Shown: positions 11,417-24,080 of the stretch, one piece after another | How the letters are laid out: each line of letters opens with the position of its first letter | How positions within the stretch are numbered: position 1 is the first letter of the stretch | From: Pogostemon cablin | Taxonomy: Eukaryota > Streptophyta > Magnoliopsida > Lamiales > Lamiaceae | Reading direction: 5' to 3' | DNA: 64,000 nucleotides | Assembly (NCBI GenBank): GCA_023678885.1 | Contig: CM042965.1 | Span: 31,353,777 to 31,417,776, forward strand | The notes under the pieces: model-generated | What the model was told of the DNA's origin: nothing | Seen by the model: only the letters and a program-made list of their open reading frames with translations | Database searches by the model: none | Made by a program: the position numbers and the translations under genes

Positions 11417-12618
11417 TGTTGGATTGTATACTAAAAGTCTAGCTTTAGTATGAACAATGTCATAACAATATTTGAAATGAGAATCATTGATCAAATGATT
11501 GCGTCTTATAATTTATTTTATATGCATGACGCAATAGTCCATTTACTTTATACTGTAGATAATATGTTGTGCGACAACACGCGGAAGATCATATTATCGG
11601 TTTCCTTATAAAGTATAAACAGATGCTCACAACTGAGATTGACAGGGACTCTCTATCGGTATGGTTGTAGTGTGGTTTGGTATTAGCTTGTCTTGGCTAT
11701 AGAATCACATTAGTGCACTTGTGTGTATTGAGCAGGACCGCATGAGATCGTTCTTCTTATACTGACTATATAGTAGAACTTGATCTCTGTTATTATGGAA
11801 GTTCGTGCTCTTAATCCCTATACAATAACCTCGACATGTAGGGCAGTATGTATTTCTTTGATTCATCAATGGGTGAGATTTATAAGTATTAAATCAACAA
11901 ACTCGGTGAGTTGGGAAGTAGTGATGTATCTATGGTGTGCTGTTGATTGTAGAAGGAATCCATGTCCGTCATAGGTTGATGATGTCCCCTTGAGGAGCTC
12001 ATAAGGTTTATCATGTAAATCTTGCAAGTGGATTAATATCCGGCATGATAATAAGGTTGAGTGGTACTACTCTCGGATGAGATATTAATTAATTTGAGTT
12101 GTCAGTAACTTAATTAATTAATGAGCATTGTATATCTTAAACATGGGGAGACTATCGGGCTCATAATAAGAAGGAGCCCAGAACATAATTTGGGATTGGA
12201 CGGGTAGTGCAATAATAATATTTTAGCGGACTATATTATTATTATTGGATTTAATTAAAAGCTTTGGGCTAAGCTTGGTTAATTACATTCAATTGAGGCG
12301 CAGCCCAATTTCTCCTCCTGGTCCCTGCAGTAGCCCTTATAGATAAGTTATCTCAGTTCCTGTTAACCCTAAGTCAGTGCCTCATTTGACAGTTAGAAAG
12401 AACAGGAGCAGATTGAGAGAATCCTGCGGATAGTTGCCCACACAACAGCAGGATTCAACTTGGGACATACTGCAGAAGATTGAGAGGTGGTTCTCTGCAA
12501 CGGATCAACCTCTACATCAACCCAGAAGTACGGTAAACAAGATTTAATTGCTTCCGCTGTTTATTGTTTGCCTGTTTACTAACGATTACGTTTGAGCCAC
12601 AAGATCCAATTGCCAACA
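11417..12618 (+). repeat. 3' LTR of copia element A
   Basis: 1202 bp, same length as the 5' LTR, about 11 substitutions and no indel that I can see. The TATA box is changed to TATAGATA at 12338-12345. Confidence 0.93.
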
Positions 12619-15600
12619 GAAATAACAAAGGGTGACCTTTGGAAAAACCGTAGAACTCCTACCCGACTAATCTAGAAATAACAAAGAGAGACCTTTGAAA
12701 AATAGACGCGACAAAATGTAGTCTCATTAACATGTTTATAGGGCGATCGATCGATGATATGTGGGTTGGTAGACACTTGTACTATTAACCGACCACCAGA
12801 CCGAGCAACTGACCAACCCTACTATAGATAACCTACCCGACTGATCGAGAAATAGCAAAGGAGGACCTTTGAAAAATAGACGTAATAAAAAGTAATATCA
12901 CTATCAAGTTTACAAGGTGATCGGTCGATTATATGTAGGTCGGTAGATGTTAGAACTATTAATTGACCACCAGACCGACCAACCGACCAACCCTACTGTA
13001 GAACTCCTACCCGACTGATCTATAAATAGCAAAGAGAACCCTTTGGGTAAACCCGAATGATTTAGAAATAGCAAAGGGAGAACTTTGAAAAATAGTCGCG
13101 ATAAAATGTAATCTCATTATCAAGTTTATAGGGCGATCGGTCGATGATATGTGGGTCAGTATATATTAGAACTTTTAACCGACTACTAGACCGACCAACC
13201 GACCAGCCCTACTGTGGAACTCCTACCTGACTACTGATCTGTAAATAGTAAAAAGGGACCTTCGGAAAAATTGTATAACTCCTACCCCAGTAATTTAGAA
13301 ATAGCAAAATGAGCCCTTTGAAAAATAGACGCGATAAAATGTAATCTCATTATCAAGTTTACTAGGCAATCAGTTGATGATATGTGGGTCGGTAGAAATT
13401 AAAACTATTAACCGACCATAAGACTGACCAAACGACCAAACCTACTGTAGAATTGCTACCCAACTAATCTAGAAATAGCTGAGGGAGACCTTTGGAAAAT
13501 AAAAGCGTTAAAAATTAATCTCATTATTACGTTTATAGGGCAATCGATTGATAATATGTGGGTCGTTAGAGGTTTTAACTTATAACCGACCAGCTAACTG
13601 ACTAACCGACAGACCGTACTGTGAAACTCCTACCCGACTGATCTAGAAATAGCAAAGGGTCACCTTTGGAAAAACCGTAGACCTCCTACCCGACTAATCT
13701 AGAAATAGCAAAGGGAGACCTTTGAAAAATAGACGCGATAAAATATAATCTCATTATCATGTTTATAGGGCGACCTGTCGATGATATGTGGGTTGGTAGA
13801 CACTTGTGCTATTAACCGATAACTAGACCAAGCAACTGACCAACCCTACTGTAAACTCCTACCCTACTGATCGAGAAATAGCAAAGGGGGACCTTTGGAA
13901 AATAGACGTGATAAAAAGTAACATCACTATCAAGTTCACAAGGCGATCAGTCGATGATATGTGGGTAGGTAGACATTGAAACTTTTAACCGACCACCAGA
14001 CCAACCAACTGACCAACCCTAATGTGGAACTCCTACCCGACTGATCTATATATAGAAAAGGTTGACCTTTGGAAAAACTGTACAACTCCTACCCGACTGA
14101 TCTAGAAATTGCAAAGAGTGACATTTAAAAAATAGACGCAATAAAATATAATCTCATTGTCAAGTTTATAGGGCGATCGATTGATGATATGTGGGTCAGT
14201 ATACATTAGAACTTTTAACCGACCTCCAGATCGACCAACCGACCAACCCTACTATGGAACTCCTACCCAACTACTGATCTGTAAATAGCAAAAAGGGACC
14301 TTTGGAAAAACTGTATAACTCCTACCCGACTGATTTAGAAATAGCAAAGGGAGCCCTTTGAAAATTAGACGCGATAAAATATAATCTCATTATCTAGTTT
14401 ACAGGGCGATCGGTCGACTACCAGACCGACCAAATGACCAACCCTACTGTAGAATTGCTACCCGACTAATCTAGAAATAGCTAGGGAGACCTTTGGAAAT
14501 AGATGCGTTAAAAATTAATCTTATTATCTCGTTTAAAGGGCAATCGGTCAATAATATGTTGGTCGTTAGAGGTTGGAACTTTTAACCGACCATCTAACTG
14601 ACTAACCGACCGACCGTACTATGGAACTTCTACCCGACTGTTCTAGAAATAGTAAAGGGAGAACTTTAGAAAATAGACGCGTTAAAAAATAATCTCATTA
14701 TCAAGTATATAGGGCGATCGGTCAATGATATGTGGGTCGGTAATGTTGGAACTATTAACCGACCATCAGATCGACCAACCGACAACTCTATTGTAGAAAT
14801 TGAAACTATTAACCAAAATCTAGACCGACTAAATGACCAAACCCACTGTATAATTACTACGCGACAAATCTAGAAATAGCTGAGGAAAGACCTTTGAAAA
14901 ATAAACGCGTTAAAAATTAATCTCATTATTACATTTACAAGGCGATCGGTTGATGACATGTGGGTTGTTAGAGGTTGGAACTATTAACAGACCACCTAAC
15001 TGACAAACCAACCGACCGTACTGTGGAACTCCTACCAGATTGATCATCATCAAGTATATAGGGCGATCGATCGATGATATGTGGGTCGGTAAATTTTGGA
15101 ACTATTAACCGACCAACCGACTGACCTTACTATGGAACCCCTACCCGATTGATCTGGAAACAATAAAGGAAGACCTTTGGAAAATAGACGCGATAAAATG
15201 TAATCTCGTTAACTACAAACACTATTGTAGTACTCTTATTCAACTAATCTAGAAATAGCAAAGGAGGACATTTGGAAAATAGAAGTGAAAAAAGAAATCT
15301 CATTATCAAGTTTACAGGGCAATCTTTCGATGATATGTGGGTCGGTAGGCATTGAAATTGTTAACCGACCACTAGACCGACCAACCAACCAACTCCACTA
15401 TAGAACTCCTACCCGACTGATCTAGAAATAGCAAAGGGGGACCTTTGAAAAATATACGTGATAAAAAGTAATCTCATTATCAAGTTTATTAGGCGATCGA
15501 TTGATGATATGTGGGTCGGTAGACATTAGAACTATTAACCGACCAACCCTACTGTAGAACTCCTACCCGATAGATCTAGAAATAGCAATGGGTGAGTGAC

Positions 15601-16904
15601 CTTTGGAAAACAAACACGATAAAAAGTAATCTCAATAGCAAAGGGAGACCTTTGAAAAATAGAAGAGAAAATGTAATCTTATTATCAAGTTTATAGGGCG
15701 ATCGGTCGATGATATGTGGGTCGGTAGACATTAGAACTATTAGCCGACCACCAGACTGACCAACCGACCAATTCACTTTAGAACTCCTACACGACTAATC
15801 GAGAATTAACAAAGGGGGACCTTTGGAAAATAGACGTGATAAAAAATAATATCACTATCATGTTTACAAGGCGATCGGTCGATGATATGTGGGTCGGTAG
15901 ACATTAGAACTATTAACCGACCATCAGACTGACCAACCGACCAACCCTACTGCGGAACTCCTACCTGACTGATCTGTAAATAGAAAATAGGGACCTTTGG
16001 AAAAACTGTACAACTCCTACTGACTGATATAGAAATAGCAAAGGGAGACCTTTGAAAAGTGGTCTCGATGAAATGTAATCTTATTATCAAGTTTACAGTG
16101 TGATCAGTCGATGATATGTGGATTGGTAGAAATTGTAACTATAAACCGACCACCAGACCAACCAAACAACCAACTCTACTGTATAATTGCTACCCGACTG
16201 ATCTAGAAATAGCTGAGGGAGACCTTTGGAAAATAAATGCATTAAAAATTAATCTTATTATCATGTTTACAGGGCGATTGGTTGATGACATGTGGGTCGT
16301 TAGAGGTTGGAACTATTAACCGACCACCTAACTGACAAACCAACCGTACTGTGGAACTCCTACCCAATTGATCTAGAAATAGTAGAAGGAGACCTTTGGA
16401 AAATAGAAGCTTTAAAAAATAATCTCATCATCAAGTATATAGGGCGATCGGTCGATGATATGTGGGTTGGTAAATGTTGGAACTATTAATCGACCAACTG
16501 ACTGACCTTACTGTGGAACCCCTACCCGATTGATCTGGAAACAACAAAGGGGGACCTTTGGAAAATAGACACGATAAAAAGTAATATCGTTAACTAACCA
16601 ACACTACGTAGAACTATTATTCGACTGATCTAGAAATAGCAAAGGAGGACATTTGGAAAATAGACGCGATAAAAAGAAATCTCATTATCAAGTTACAGGG
16701 CGATCTGTCGATGATATGTGGGTCGGTAGGCATTGGAACTATTAACCGACCATTAGACCGACCAACTAACCAACCCTACTATAGAACTTCTACCTGACTG
16801 ATCTAGAAATAGCAAAGCGGGACCTTTGAAAAATATATGTGATAAAAAGTAATCTCATTCTCAAGTTTACAAGGCGATCGATCGATGATATGTGGGTCGG
16901 TAGA
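12619..16904. repeat. Satellite array (~174-bp monomer), right block
   Basis: Continuation of the satellite, starting with the second GAAAT copy. Monomer starts at 12829, 13003, 13855 and 14029 show the 174-bp spacing. Truncated ~56-bp units occur near 13003, 13241, 13626, 14029, 14262 and 15959. A variant monomer with GCTGAGGGAGACC and TTAAAAATTAATCTCATTAT recurs at about 13447, 14451, 14851 and 16183. The region around 14405-14430 has an internal deletion of a monomer. No genes seen; the 60-67 codon open frames near 15576-16489 are satellite sequence. Confidence 0.9.
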
Positions 16905-17592
16905 TGATGAGCATTTTCTCAACACACAAATTAATCCTCAAGTATAAGGATATCAATTGTAGTCTCGATAGGCGACCAAGCAATTATCAAACCCAAGGGA
17001 CAGTTTATTATCAATTCAATTATATTCTAATTAACTAAGATTATGTTGGTAAATTGGATTTGGTTTGATTATGAAATTAAATAACATATAATTGAAATAG
17101 CAAGATAAATAACAAGCAAAAGAGAAATTTTGGTTGTGAACAAGTAATTAATAGAGTAGTTCATCAGGTAATCCCGTTTTACTTATTAATTTCCTTTCCA
17201 TGTGTTGATGTCTGACTCTACCTTGTGGTTTATGGACGCATCACTAAACCATGCAAGCGTACTCTATAGACATAAGTAAGCAAGCGTATGACACATGAAT
17301 ATCCTCGGAGCAAGAGATATACTTCACCCCCCTTTTTAGGTACTTCATAATCAATTATTTCCCGTGCACTTAGTACTCTAACTCGATTTGATCTCCCTTT
17401 TTAGGTACTATAAAGTTATACTCATTATCCTACTTATTAACCCGAATATGATTCAATTAACAAGTATCTATATAAAATAGTTCTAATAAGACTTCGGAAT
17501 CCCTTCACTTAGAATTATAACATGCAATCCTGCTCAGCGGTGAACACACTCAATCAATAACCAAGAGATGTATTCAGACTTTACATAACGAT
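16905..17592 (-). repeat. Truncated LTR of the Athila/Tat-like family
   Basis: Starts TGATGAGC at a clean junction with the satellite and follows the LTR at 707-1400 closely (ACAAATTAATCCTCAAGTATAA, CACCCCCCTTTTTAGGTAC and others). It is the LTR's 3' portion on the minus strand. It stops near 17592 in AACGAT, where copia sequence of element B takes over, so the rest of this element was lost by deletion or rearrangement. Confidence 0.8.
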
Positions 17593-19440
17593 TTAATCAT
17601 GTTGGCGAGTACCTCTTAGGATAGTTAGGAGCTATTAATTAAAAGTTGAGATTGAATCTCAAGTTGTCAACACCGGGTATATCCCAACTGTATGGTGTGA
17701 CGGAAATAAGGAATAGGACTCTTATGAAAATGCTTAGATAGATGATGAGTTATTTAGAATTACTAAATTTCATTTTATGGGTAAGCACTAGAAATAGCAT
17801 GTCAAACGATGTTTGTCTGTTTGTGGGATATCCTAGAAAAATGAAGGATAACTTATTTAAAAGTCCAAAAGATCAGAAGGTGATTGTTATCACGAACACT
17901 AGATTTTTGAAAAGGACGATGTAATAAATTACAAGACCATGTATAAAATATTCTAAAGGTGTGAGAAGGGAAACACAAATTTTAATACCAAAGAGTACAA
18001 GAGGATATAGCACAACTAAACTGCATCGCGTGTCACATCTGATACACAATTGCATATAGTGCCTTCTCGTAGTGGAAGAGTTGTTTTACAACAATATAGA
18101 TTTATGTTTTGGGAGAGTCGTGAGACTTGGTCCCTAGTAAACATGAAATCGCCCCATGAATTTTGATGAAGCACTACATGATCAAAATGCGGAATCTTAG
18201 TAAGTCGCAATGAATTTTTGAAATTAAATCTGGGGGCTTGTAGGACAATTAAATGGTGTAAAAGTCGTAGGAAGTGGTTATACAAAATAAAAGAGGATCA
18301 CACGATGTAGATCCAGATTCTTTTATCTGTTGATGGTCATTTTGATTATAAGGTACAGCAAATAGATGTCAAGACAGAATTCCTTATTGGAAGTCTTGAG
18401 GAAAACATCTATGTTAAGCAACCAGAGTGATTCATTGCAAAGGGCTAAGAGCATTTTGAATGTAAGCTTAAAATTGTTCATCAATGAACTAAAGCAAGCT
18501 TCAAGATTAAGGAACATCCATTTTGATAAGGAAATCCAATCGTACGGATTTAATCAATGCTCGGATGGGTCTTGTGTGTTGAAAAGAGTGATGGAAACGT
18601 GGTGGTATTTCTTGTATGTACGTAAATGGTATCTTGCTCATTGGAGACAATGAAAGAGTATTGTCGGACGTATGGGTATGGTTAATAAAGCAGTATGAAA
18701 TGAAGGATTTAAGAGAAGCAAAATATATTCTTGTGATCTTGGTGATAAGGATCATAAGAAAGGATATTTTGTTTATCTCAAACTTCATATAAATGATACA
18801 ATCCTTACTCGTTTTAGCATATGACTTTATCTAAGGATTTTTGTCTTAAGACACAAAAAAAGATAAAATAGATAAAGGCGGTTCCTTATGCTTCGCAATA
18901 AGGAAGCTTAATTTATGGAATGCTATGCACAAGATTGAATATCTATTTTGCTAATGGCATAGACAGTGGGTATCAAGTTAACCCAGAACAAGAATATTGA
19001 ATTATGGTAAGACATATTTGAAGTGCCTGAAGAGGACTAGAAATTATATGTAGTCTTACCGGATTGATTCATTACTTCCTGATGGTTACTTAGATTCAAT
19101 TTTTCAAATCATGGGGACGACAGTAAATCCACCTCCAGGTTATGCGTTTAATGGAAGTAGATACATACTATGGAGGAGTCTTATATAGAAATATATTTCG
19201 GACTCCACCATGGAAAAATGATAATATTGGAGCCTTATGGGAGCCAAAGTATCTGTATGGTTTTAGAAACTTCGTAGTGGATTAGATATGGTTCCGAGTT
19301 TGCCCAAGGTTATCACAATTTATTGTGATAATAATGGTACAGTTGCAAACTTGAAGAAATCATGAGCCCATGAGGCACTTAAACACATTGATCGCTAGTA
19401 CTACCTGATACGAGAAATCGTATAAATGAGGGGAAGGTTA
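17593..19440 (+). pseudogene. Decayed integrase-RT-RNase H of element B
   Basis: Integrase C-terminal part at about 17600-17925 (LSTPGISQLYGV, NRTLMKMLR, then VGYPRKMKDNLF and VIVITNTRF in one frame). RT at about 18360-18730 (ASRLRNIHFDKEIQSYGFNQ, CVLKRV). RNase H end at about 19195-19430 (IYCDNNGTVANLKK-like). Frames shift repeatedly and stops are frequent. Confidence 0.8.
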
Positions 19441-19588
19441 TTGTTGCCTAGATTGCATCGGATGATAACCTAGTAATCCTTTTACAAGGACCTTAAGGCT
19501 AAAGTTTTTAATGGTCAAGTAGTGGGAGTGGTAATCAGATGTATGACAACAGATATGGCAACATAATCTTTTAGTATAAGTGGGAGAT

Positions 19589-20780
19589 TGTTGGATTGTA
19601 AACTAAAAGTCTATCTTTTGTATGAACAATGTTTTAACAATATTTGAAATGAGAATCATGTGAACAAACATTTGCAATAATGAATTGTTGCAAAAGTCCA
19701 TTTACTTTATACTGTAGATAATGTGGTGTGCGGTGTCATACGAAAGATCATATTATTGGCTCCTTATAAAGTATAAACAGATATTCACAATCGAGATAGA
19801 CGGGGACTATCTATCATTATGGTTGTAGTGTGATTTGGCATTAGTCTATCTTGACTATAAAATTGGGCTAGTGCACTTTGTGTGTATTAAATAGGACCAC
19901 TGTAGAGATCGTTCGGTTTATACTGACTATATAATAAAACTTGATCTCTGTTATTATGGATGTTCATACTCTTAATACCTATACAATAACCTCGACACAT
20001 AAGCTAGTATTTATTTCTTTGATTCCTCAATGGGTGAGATTTAATTATTAAATCAATATGTTGATGAGTTAGGAGATGGTGATTTCTCTATGGTGTGCTG
20101 TTGATTGTAGAAGGAATCCGTGTCCTAACTGAATTGGTTAATGATGTCCCCTTGAGGAGCTCATAATGATTATAATATAAACCATGCAGGTGAATTTATT
20201 CTTGCATGATAATAAGGTTGAGTGGTACTACTCTCGGTAAATATATTAATTAATTGAGTTATCAGTAACTTAATTAATTAATGGGCATTGAAACTTAAAA
20301 ACAGTGAGATAAACAGGCTCATAATAAGGAGGAGCCCATGAACATAATTTGAGATTAGGGTGGCAGTTTAATAATATTTCTTTGATGGACTGATTTATTA
20401 TTATTGGACTTAAGTATAAGTTTTGGGCTAAACTTGGACGCTTAAGCCCAATGGGAGGCCCAAACCCTAATTTCTCATTCTGGTCTCTGTTGTAGCCTAT
20501 ATAATAGTCAATCTCAGCAGTCTGGATATCTAATAAAAACATGCCAAAACCGTGAATAAGCAGATTAGTATTGTAGGTTGAGATCGTTGCCCACACAACG
20601 TCAAGACGTGGCTTAGGAATACAACAGAAGATCGGAAGGTCGTTTGTTCCTGCTATTGATGATCAACCCCTGCATCAACCCTGGTGAAAGGTAATATGAT
20701 TCTACTCTTATGCTTCTGCTGCAGTAGAATTGCATAGAACCCTAACGGTTCATGTTAACCAAAATATCCAAATGCCAACA
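19589..20780 (+). repeat. 3' LTR of element B
   Basis: 1192 bp, TGTTGGATTG...AATGCCAACA, preceded by the AAGTGGGAGAT polypurine tract. Same family as the LTRs of A but with many substitutions. No primer site follows; a tandem array starts directly at its end. Confidence 0.88.
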
Positions 20781-21187
20781 TCATGATGTAGGAAATGAGA
20801 ATCATGATGAAGGAAACAAGTATCATGATGATGGAAAGGAGCATCACGATGAAGAACTTATGCATCATGGTGATTGAAATAAGCATCATGACGTAGGACA
20901 TGAACATAATGACGTTAGAATTAATCATCATGATGAAGGAAATGAGCATCATGACATAGAAAATGATCATCATGATAAAATAAATATGCATAACGATGAA
21001 CGAAATGAGCATCATGATGAAGGATTTATGCATCATAACGATGGAAATGAGTATCATTATAATTAAAATTTGTATAATGATTAAGGAAATGAGCATCATG
21101 GTGTTTGAAATGAGCATAATGATTAAGGAAATATGTAGCATGATGTAGGAAATAAGCATCATGATTAAGGAAATATCTATCATGATT
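20781..21187 (-). repeat. Diverged 21-bp tandem array
   Basis: About 19 units of 21 bp with cores ATCATGATGAAGG and AAATGAGC. On the minus strand the unit aligns with the 21-bp repeat of 41614-61640 at about 16 of 21 positions, so it appears to be an old relative in reverse orientation. The array sits exactly between the LTR end of B and the broken 5' LTR of C. The minus-strand open frame of 142 codons is a by-product of a repeat length divisible by three. Confidence 0.85.
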
Positions 21188-21651
21188 ATCCTTTTTGTCC
21201 CTGCTATAGCCCATATATGTCATGTCAGCTGTCCGAAAACCCTAATTAATTAATTAATTAATTGATCACACCTAACCGTGAGTAGGGAGAGAGAACAGTA
21301 GATTTAGAAGATCTTGAGGACCGTCGCCCACAAGACGTCAAGACTGGACTTGGAAATGCAGCAGAAGATCGAAAGGTTGTTTGTTGCTGCTGTTCGTTAA
21401 GTTCCATGATTTTTCTAAAATCGTGTAGAAGATAAAACTAGTCGTGAGATGTAGGACATGATGAAGGAAGTTATCATGTAAGAGTAGTTATGCCCAAAAC
21501 CGTGAGGCTACGCAGGCTGCCGGCGAGAATTTTTCTTCTTCAACATACCCTAGTGAAAGGTAATATGTTTTTATATTTTCTTTCTTCCGCTAATTATAGA
21601 ATCTTATGGAACCTTAACGGTTCACGCTAACCAAACAATCGAACGCCAACA
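21188..21651 (+). repeat. Truncated 5' LTR of C (3' part)
   Basis: Begins in the TATA-proximal part (GTCCCTGCTATAGCCC) and ends AATCGAACGCCAACA. It aligns with the end of the LTR at 26660-27915. The U3 part is missing. Confidence 0.85.
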
Positions 21652-21653
21652 AT

Positions 21654-21665
21654 TGGTATCAGAGC
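21654..21665 (+). promoter_or_regulatory. Primer-binding site of C, initiator Met-tRNA
   Basis: TGGTATCAGAGC, 2 bp after the LTR. Confidence 0.92.
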
Positions 21666-24080
21666 GAGGTTTTGTGGTGAAGCATGACATGTTGGCTAGG
21701 GTTTATGTGGCATACGTGTGATTAAGGTTTTAGAACTTACTAGATCGACACCCTAACAGTACACGGCACACATATTTCACTATCGACGGCGATAACCAAA
21801 TAAATGTGCAATATGAAACGGCGATAGCAGGGCCTGGTCGAGGGCGAGAGTTGCGATGATAGCGGTAACGTTGGATGTCAGAGACGTAATGATCACGACA
21901 GATTAGTTGTCAGACCTTTTGCTTATTTTCGAGCGTGAAGCCGAGCAGCTGGGTTGAACAACGTTCGATGGCTGCACAATGGTGATGAACGTTGTTGTCA
22001 GGAATCGGATGTGAACCATCGCAGCAGGAAACCAAGCTGGAACAATGACAAACAACTATCGTTGATCGATGCAAAGTGTTGTGTGGTACAAGCTGGACAC
22101 GCGACACGAGATATGATAACCGACATGCACCATTGGATGAGCATTGGGTGGCATTACTAGCGCAATATGTAGGCCGAAGTGGCGCTGATGACGATTTCGG
22201 GGCATGCGACTGCGTCGCTAGTGGTCGACCGTTGGTGCTATAGACCAGTGTTTCGGGCGGGTCTTACGAAATTCTGGGCTAGTTCTGTATCTTTCGAGTG
22301 AGTCAAAAGATGGTTTCAAGTGAGTCTAATGGGATTTCGGAGCGATTCGACGTAATGGCCATGTCGAGTTTATGTTATTCCGAGCAAGTCGCAAAGCTTT
22401 TCCAAGCGGGTATGTGCAGCTTCCAGACGAGTCTGTCGAGTGTTACGGGTGAGTCTGTCATGTGCTATCAGGTGTGTCGTCGATGTTGGCATGTTGACAT
22501 GGAGCTTGGTGTACCGTGTAGTGCACAGGATGTGCCTGTAGGCTGGCGTTGGCGTGCTGAGCGTGCCGATCACTGGGCGATTGGCGCACAACAAACGAGA
22601 AGGCTATCGAGTATGGGAGTATGTTGCTAAGCGCACTGGATAATTACCAGGCGGATCGCCAAGCATGCAGGCGTGTGCTATGCTGTTGGGGCACACAGAG
22701 GACAGACATGCGCACACGGTGCCGAGCGGGCTGGTGTGCTTGCATGCACGCGTGGAGCTCATGCCGGCCAGGAGTCATGCATACAGCCAGGCTGCTGGGC
22801 ATGCGCTATATGCGTAGGCACGCATGAGTGATACTGTGGAGTGGCACAACCCGTGCAGGAAATGGCATGATTCGTGTTGGGCGACTTCCATACAGAGGTG
22901 TTGCACGCGTGGGGCTGAGCAGCTTGCCGTGCATGTCGAAGCGTGTACAGTGATGGGAAAATCTAAAGAATATTCGTGAAGGCCAGCTTCAGATCCCCAT
23001 CTGTGTTGCCCACATTCATGCTTAGTGGCGAACAATCGAATTTGCCAATATATAACTATGTATAATTGATTTAATTATCTAATTATTGTTATATTGTATG
23101 CATGTTCTCTTTGATTTACTACCTTATTTGCCAAAATAGTAGCATGCTAGGTTGCGTAGTTTATTCTTGAATATTATATGCATGTAAAAACCCTCAATGT
23201 TAAATAACTAAGTGGGAGAGGGGATTGGTAAATAATTCCCGCGGCCTCCGTTATTGGTTTGTAAGTGATGTGAGTAGACTTGCGTGTTGGTAATAGGCCA
23301 TCCTCCACAACAGATGAGTTTATTCATGGATCACTGGTACAGACTTCATTAAATAATTATTGTTTGTAATGTGATGCACATGAACTTGCGTGTTGGCATA
23401 GACCTTCCTCCCTAACAGATGAGTTTATATGCGGTTCACTGGTACAAACTTATAATTGATGATTGTAGGAAGTTATCCGAGCGTGTATGTACTTCTCCAA
23501 CTATAAGGCACATAAGCCTAGGCCGCGGACTTGGGATCAAATAATGGTATACACTTAGGTGTGAATAATTAGTATCCTCCCCAACAGAGTCACTGCTATT
23601 ATTTGCACGGCTAAAGAGGAACCGACTATTAATTATTTTGTCATGAAGTTAGGTTGACGAATGAAATTAATGGGTATAACCTTCTCTTGTGAATGTTCGG
23701 GTTTGTATACGTCCACATTAACGTGGCATGCATACTCATAGTGCTTGAGATGTCGGTGAATTTTACTTTTATATTGCTTTGAGGGAATCAATATAAATGG
23801 AAAAATTCAAAGATTTGATCGGTGTATTTATTTTTCATTCTCTGAATTTTCAAATGTTTTATCTTACTTATTGTTTACTAAAGAAACATATTTACTGGTA
23901 AAAAATTAGATGATTAGAAAAGAATCTTGGTTTCGATTCTTACTGCTTAGGAAAATATAAATATGTTCTCACTAAGGATGTCCCATTATAACTATTAAAG
24001 TCTATAGTGGAGAGGTGAGAAGTTTATAGAAATATGATGGTCTCATGCGACTCTTCAGATACTTGAGTAAGTTAGAAAGG
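21666..24080 (+). other. Leader of element C with GC-rich variable part
   Basis: From about 21780 to 23030 the sequence is GC-rich, with a degenerate minisatellite of CGAGTGAGTC / CCGAGCAAGTC / CCAGACGAGTC motifs (about 22280-22460). It then returns to the AT-rich part shared with A, including the ACTTGCGTGTTGG direct repeat. The short open frames (21910-23035, both strands, up to 110 codons) carry no domain I recognise. Confidence 0.6.

Larger units (their letters stand above)
4674..12618 (+). mobile_element. Complete Ty1/copia retrotransposon A, inserted in the satellite
   Basis: A 7945-bp element with two 1202-bp LTRs (4674-5875 and 11417-12618), each running TGTTGG...CCAACA, a Met-tRNA primer site at 5878-5889, a polypurine tract just before the 3' LTR and a 5-bp GAAAT target duplication. 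I count about 11 LTR differences (~0.9%), so insertion was recent. The internal region still shows copia order, protease-integrase-RT-RNase H, which defines Ty1/copia. No open frame above about 140 codons remains, and even the integrase and RT cores contain stops. It is therefore a structurally complete but coding-defective copy, probably moved by proteins of a relative. Confidence 0.92.
17593..20780 (+). mobile_element. Copia element B, 3' portion only
   Basis: Begins inside integrase and continues through RT and RNase H to a 3' LTR. The left junction shares the bases AACGATT with the truncated LTR, suggesting end joining at microhomology. The left LTR, leader, gag and protease are absent. 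Confidence 0.88.

Noticed and set aside
16116..16489. Open frames in the 174-bp satellite
   Set aside because: Short stop-free stretches of satellite monomer, not maintained in neighbouring monomers.
20781..21187. Regular repeats resembling a CRISPR array
   Set aside because: Units are contiguous 21-mers with no unique spacers, in a plant retrotransposon context; the same holds for 41614-61640 and 35560-35916.
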